64,000 nt of DNA from Eutypa lata (taxonomy: Eukaryota; Ascomycota; Sordariomycetes; Xylariales; Diatrypaceae). The position numbers and the translations under genes were made by a program. Each line of letters begins with the position of its first letter. Position 1 is the first letter of the stretch. The stretch is taken from positions 310,001 to 374,000 of the forward strand of contig JAKULF010000018.1 of assembly GCA_022661535.1 (NCBI GenBank), written 5' to 3'. Below the pieces are notes generated by a model that had not been told where the DNA came from, did no database searches, and worked only from the letters and a program-made list of their open reading frames with translations. Shown piece by piece: positions 60,426-64,000 of the stretch.

Positions 60426-61438
60426 TGCTTCTGGTATTGGCGGTCGGATCAACTATTCAATATCAAAAAGAACAGTGATAATCAATGAGGGCTGGTTGCG
60501 ATGTGAGTCCTGGTACTCTCGTTTAGGTACATGTATAAAAGAAGACCCAACATCAACAAGTGCAAATGCCGATGTCTAGTGTTGGCTCATCTCCATACCC
60601 CAGCACCTGGTATTCACGTATCCGCAGCGAGCTGCTATCATGTCTTAAGCGCCCCGAAGCACGAAATCTTAGTTTGCTTTAGCTGATTTATTATTTACTA
60701 CATACATCTAAGTAGTTAAGACTTTCCAGCCAAGAAGGCATCACGACTCACTGTCTTGGCTCTTTGGGGAGCCCCATAGAGCCCTATCTTCGATCGCAAT
60801 ACGGGCGATCCCCCCTGTCTAATTCCATTCATCCCCCGCAATAGGTTAGAATTCCGTTGACACCTCCGGGGCTTTGGTAGGGATTATTGACGCGATCCAC
60901 CCTGATTTATGCCGTGTCAACTGTTCCGTTATAGTTATCTCAGCCTAGGCATCTAACAATCTTAGCGTACCAGACCTACCTCACTTACTTCACTAGTTAA
61001 ACAGAGGGATATCGTACGGTGCTAGGGTCATATTATGCAGTATTAATAAGCTATAACTTTCCTAGACCTATCACTAGTTATCTCCTTCCCTATTCTGCAT
61101 CGTATTTCAACTATGCCGAGCCATCCAAGAGCTGTTCCTTCGGGGCTTGGATCCCTCTCGGAAGCTATACCGACCCACAAACTACCATGGGGCTCTCCGG
61201 CTTGGCTACCATTTCACGTATGCCAGGGAGGGTAGATATCGCGATGTTTAATTGTTATACGAGCCGCGCTCGCGTGCTCTTAGATAAAGGTCTATAAAGG
61301 GACTGACCCAATTAACCTTCTTCACGCGAATCGGGTTACAAGCGCCAACGCCTCCATTTGCTTTTATCCCTCATCGTCACAGCCAACCCTCGTTGAGTAT
61401 AACTCTGCCATAGCTGGAAGAAAGCCCTGCTCAACACA
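60426..61438. other. Intergenic region upstream of the subtilase
   Basis: 1.0 kb without a supported gene; a 92-codon ORF at 61019-61297 has no family features. The last 150 bases are the likely promoter of the protease gene. Confidence 0.5.
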
Positions 61439-63134
61439 ATGGCGAGCCTCCGCAACCTAGCCGTCTTGCTACTCGGCGCCCTGCAGCTGCAGCCCGCTCC
61501 CGTCCTCGCCGCGCCTTTCGAGAAGCAGGTCGTCCCCGGCAAGTATATCGTGCAGCTCAAGAAAGGCATCAGCGCGCCTGATGTTGACACGCATCTGAGC
61601 TGGGTCCGCGATGTCCACAGCCGACGCAGCCTCAACAGTCGCGATATCGTCGGCGTGCAGAAGACGTTCCGCATCAATGACTTTAACGCGTATGCAGGCG
61701 AGTTCGACGAGGAGACTCTCGAGCAGATTAGGGGAAATCCCGACGTAAGTTTGATATATGTTCCGTGTGCTAGCATGCTAGCTACATAGTTACCTGCCTT
61801 TCATCCCGGGCTGCCTAAGTTAGGTTGTCAAGAAGTAGGTAGCGGAGCTGACCAGTGCCATGCCTACCAACCAGATCCTCAGAATCGAAGAAAACCAGAT
61901 CTTTACGCTGATCGACGGACCTGGTGTTTCTTCTCCTTCTCCTTCTGCTTCCGCCGAGAAGCAAAAGCGCGATCTAGTAACCCAAGACGACGCAGTCTGG
62001 GGCCTAGGCGCGATCTCACACCGCGAACCCGGAAGCACGCAGTACGTGTACGACTCGTCGGCGGGCGAGGGAACGTGGGGGTACGTGATCGACAGCGGGG
62101 TGCGGACGACGCATGAGCAGTTCGAGGGGCGCGCCGTCGCGGCTTACAACGCGCTCGAGGGCACCGAGGACGACGACAACATGGGCCACGGCACGCACGT
62201 GTCAGCGACCGTCGCGGGCGCTACCGTGGGCGTGGCGAGGAAGGCGAGCATCGTCGGCATCAAGGTTTTCGACAACAACGTCGCCACGACTACCCAGGAT
62301 GTCTTGGATGCGTTCAGTTGGGCCGTCGATGATATCGTGAGCAAAGGGAGGCAGGATAAGGCGGTCATTAATATGTCTCTTGGTAAGTTGCTCGTTAAAC
62401 TACCTGGGTACCCCATGATAAACAATTTCCACCACGGCGATGAACAGGGAAAAGGCAGAAGAAAAAAGAAAAAGAAGGAAGAAGTTGGATGAAAGTAACT
62501 AACTGAAAACCCCAAAAATTTTAAAGGTGGCGGACGCTCCGATGCCTTCGACGACGCCGTGAACAGCGCCTTCGCAGCGGGGATCATCTCCACGGTAGCG
62601 GCGGGCAACTCCAACGAGGACGCGAGCACGTGGTCGCCGGCGTCGGCGGCGGACGCGCTGACGGTCGGCGCCGTGGCGTCGGACTGGACGCGGTGGTACG
62701 CGTCGAACTTCGGGGCCGTGCTGGACATCTTCGCGCCCGGCGCCGACGTCACCTCGGCGGGCATCGCGTCCGACACCGCGCTCGTCTCCGATTCCGGCAC
62801 CTCCATGGCTGCGCCCCACGTCGCGGGCGTCGCCCTGTACCTGCAGGCTCTCGAGGGCGGGAGCGCGGCCGATATCGTCAAGAGGATCTTGGATCTCGCT
62901 GGTGAGGGCGTGGTGGAGGATCCGAGTGGGAGCCCGAATTTGATGGTGAGTCTACCTCTTTTATGCCCCTTAAGCCTTCCTTTCGTTTCTCTGTAAATTT
63001 AGGTTGGTCGTGTTGAAGTTATAGCTTGCCTGCTTGTTTCCTCCCGCTATTTCGAAATCTATTCTATTCGATTCGGTAGAATGCCTTACTAACTTTGAGT
63101 TTCTTAATAGCTTTATAACGGCAACGCTGCCTAA
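61439..63134 (+). CDS. Secreted subtilisin-like serine protease (S8A, proteinase K type)
   Basis: Four exons, 61439-61744, 61839-62382, 62527-62945 and 63111-63134, giving 430 aa. A signal peptide (about 1-24, [18 protein letters not shown]) is followed by an I9 inhibitor propeptide ([12 protein letters not shown]), whose end spans the first intron, and by a Ser/Pro-rich linker ending in KQKR, a likely maturation site. The mature domain carries the triad D187 (GYVIDSGV), H219 (MGHGTHVSA) and S376 ([12 protein letters not shown]), plus the oxyanion Asn in AAGNSN. The last exon codes only for LYNGNAA, the family's usual ending. It degrades extracellular protein and is normally induced by protein or poor nitrogen. 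Confidence 0.95.
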
Positions 63135-63529
63135 ACGAACTGGATCATTTCGCACGACGCACTATCCTAGCAGTATCTTGGATATCTCATGACTACTAGA
63201 TAGGACGATGTATTTTGAGATGTTATAATCAAATGGGTAGCGGGATGGAAAATCTTCTGTAACTATAAGTAGGAAAGGAGGGTTGTATAAATAGACCAAG
63301 AAGCACATAACTACATCTCTCATATACTATACGGGTAAACATTGCCCTGTGATAGCCGATACCGTATATAGTAAGTTGTGTACGACGTATAATAGTTAGT
63401 AAACTAGACTTCAGTTCTGCCCCTCTTCCAATTCGCATTCCATATGCAGATTACTCCGACAGGATCAGTAGAGTCAAGGTCATGAACTTCTAGTATTAAC
63501 TACACGCTTGAATATTATACAAGACCTTG
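63135..63529. other. Intergenic region between convergent genes
   Basis: About 400 AT-rich bases, presumably 3' UTRs of the subtilase (+) and the minus-strand gene at the edge. No gene was seen. Confidence 0.5.
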
Positions 63530-64000
63530 TCAATCTTTCCTTTCCCCTGGCCATTCGGCTTTGTCGAAGCCACGCAGGCAGCTACCGCGATCATAGAATA
63601 GCTTAGTGGTCTCATATTTGATCGCGGGCCCGACAAATGTCATCTCCTCATTCGACACGCCCAGTTCAGCTTTCAGCGTCATGAAGTATTCGGGGTTAAG
63701 AAGCTCCGGCACCAACTTTGGAAGGCTTTCTCTGAGCTGCTAGCTTGTCAGCATACATCTCTTCTCTTGCCCCTGCCTTGAGCATTTCAGAACGATTGGA
63801 TGCGGGAGACTTACCACAGGCATCTGGCGATGCAGATCGTCATAATGCCTAAACTTCATATTCGGCCACCGCGTCCTCAGCGCCTCCTGCGTCTCGGGGC
63901 TCTGCGTGCCCAGCGAGATCAAGAAGCAATTCAACTGGTTGAGCGACGTGGAGACCAGATAATTGCCGCCGCTCCGCGCCCGCCGGTCCAGCGCATTCAT
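63530..64000 (-). CDS. Unrecognised conserved-looking protein, C-terminal part, runs to window edge
   Basis: Two exons, 63815-64000 and 63530-63736, with a 78-nt intron in frame (GTAAG..CAG); 131 residues are visible. The last three bases of the window read ATG on this strand, so the protein either starts exactly there or, more likely, continues beyond. The composition looks like a real folded domain (NYLVSTSLNQLNCFLISLG, RWPNMKFRHYDDLHRQMP, PKLVPELLNPEYFMTLKAELG, IKYETTKLFYDRGSCLRGFDK) and is GC-biased like other genes here. I do not recognise the family and assign no function. Confidence 0.65.

Overview
The window is nuclear DNA of a filamentous ascomycete (Pezizomycotina, probably Sordariomycetes). 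The signs are genes split by many short GT..AG introns (mostly 50-130 nt), a Zn2Cys6 regulator, fungal-only families (2EXR, DUF3716, DUF6536, the Fta4 kinetochore subunit), a GC-rich coding bias, and an AT-rich block with the marks of repeat-induced point mutation (RIP). Exon structures were built by hand from splice consensus, reading-frame continuity and family expectation. All full-length models below keep an open frame.

Layout. 1-543: 3' end of an SDR oxidoreductase. 544-6413: gene-poor DNA. 6414-7337: secreted GH16 glucanase. 8637-20379: five metabolic genes: an MFS anion-type permease (-), a hotdog thioesterase with polyQ/polyP (+), a SAM methyltransferase (-) divergent from a Zn2Cys6 regulator (+), and a seven-exon cytochrome P450 (+). 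It resembles a small specialised-metabolism locus without a recognisable PKS, NRPS or terpene backbone gene. 20692-21438: a decayed AAA+ ATPase pseudogene. 22674-26092: a calpain protease with a long charged tail. 26551-27721: Fta4, divergent from a DUF6536 membrane protein (29008-32670). 33091-35734: intracellular GH3 beta-glucosidase with a PA14 insert. 37398-39118 and 40475-42799: two divergent MFS transporters. 43551-44627: a single-pass membrane protein with a repetitive ELE/ELD tail. 45884-46893: a complete SDR. 46894-52170: 5.3 kb without genes, holding the AT-rich block with flanking 1020-bp-offset direct repeats. 52171-52938: 2EXR protein. 55281-56619: DUF3716 protein. 57792-60425: CorA-like membrane protein. 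61439-63134: secreted proteinase K-type subtilase. 63530-64000: a gene of unknown family running to the window edge.

Functionally, the window mixes carbohydrate and protein degradation (GH16, GH3, subtilase), transport (three MFS proteins, one CorA-like protein), a candidate small metabolic cluster, and conserved housekeeping (Fta4). Intergenic DNA is dotted with palindromic combinations of TACCTAGGTA-type words and with microsatellites. No tRNA, rRNA or CRISPR was recognised.
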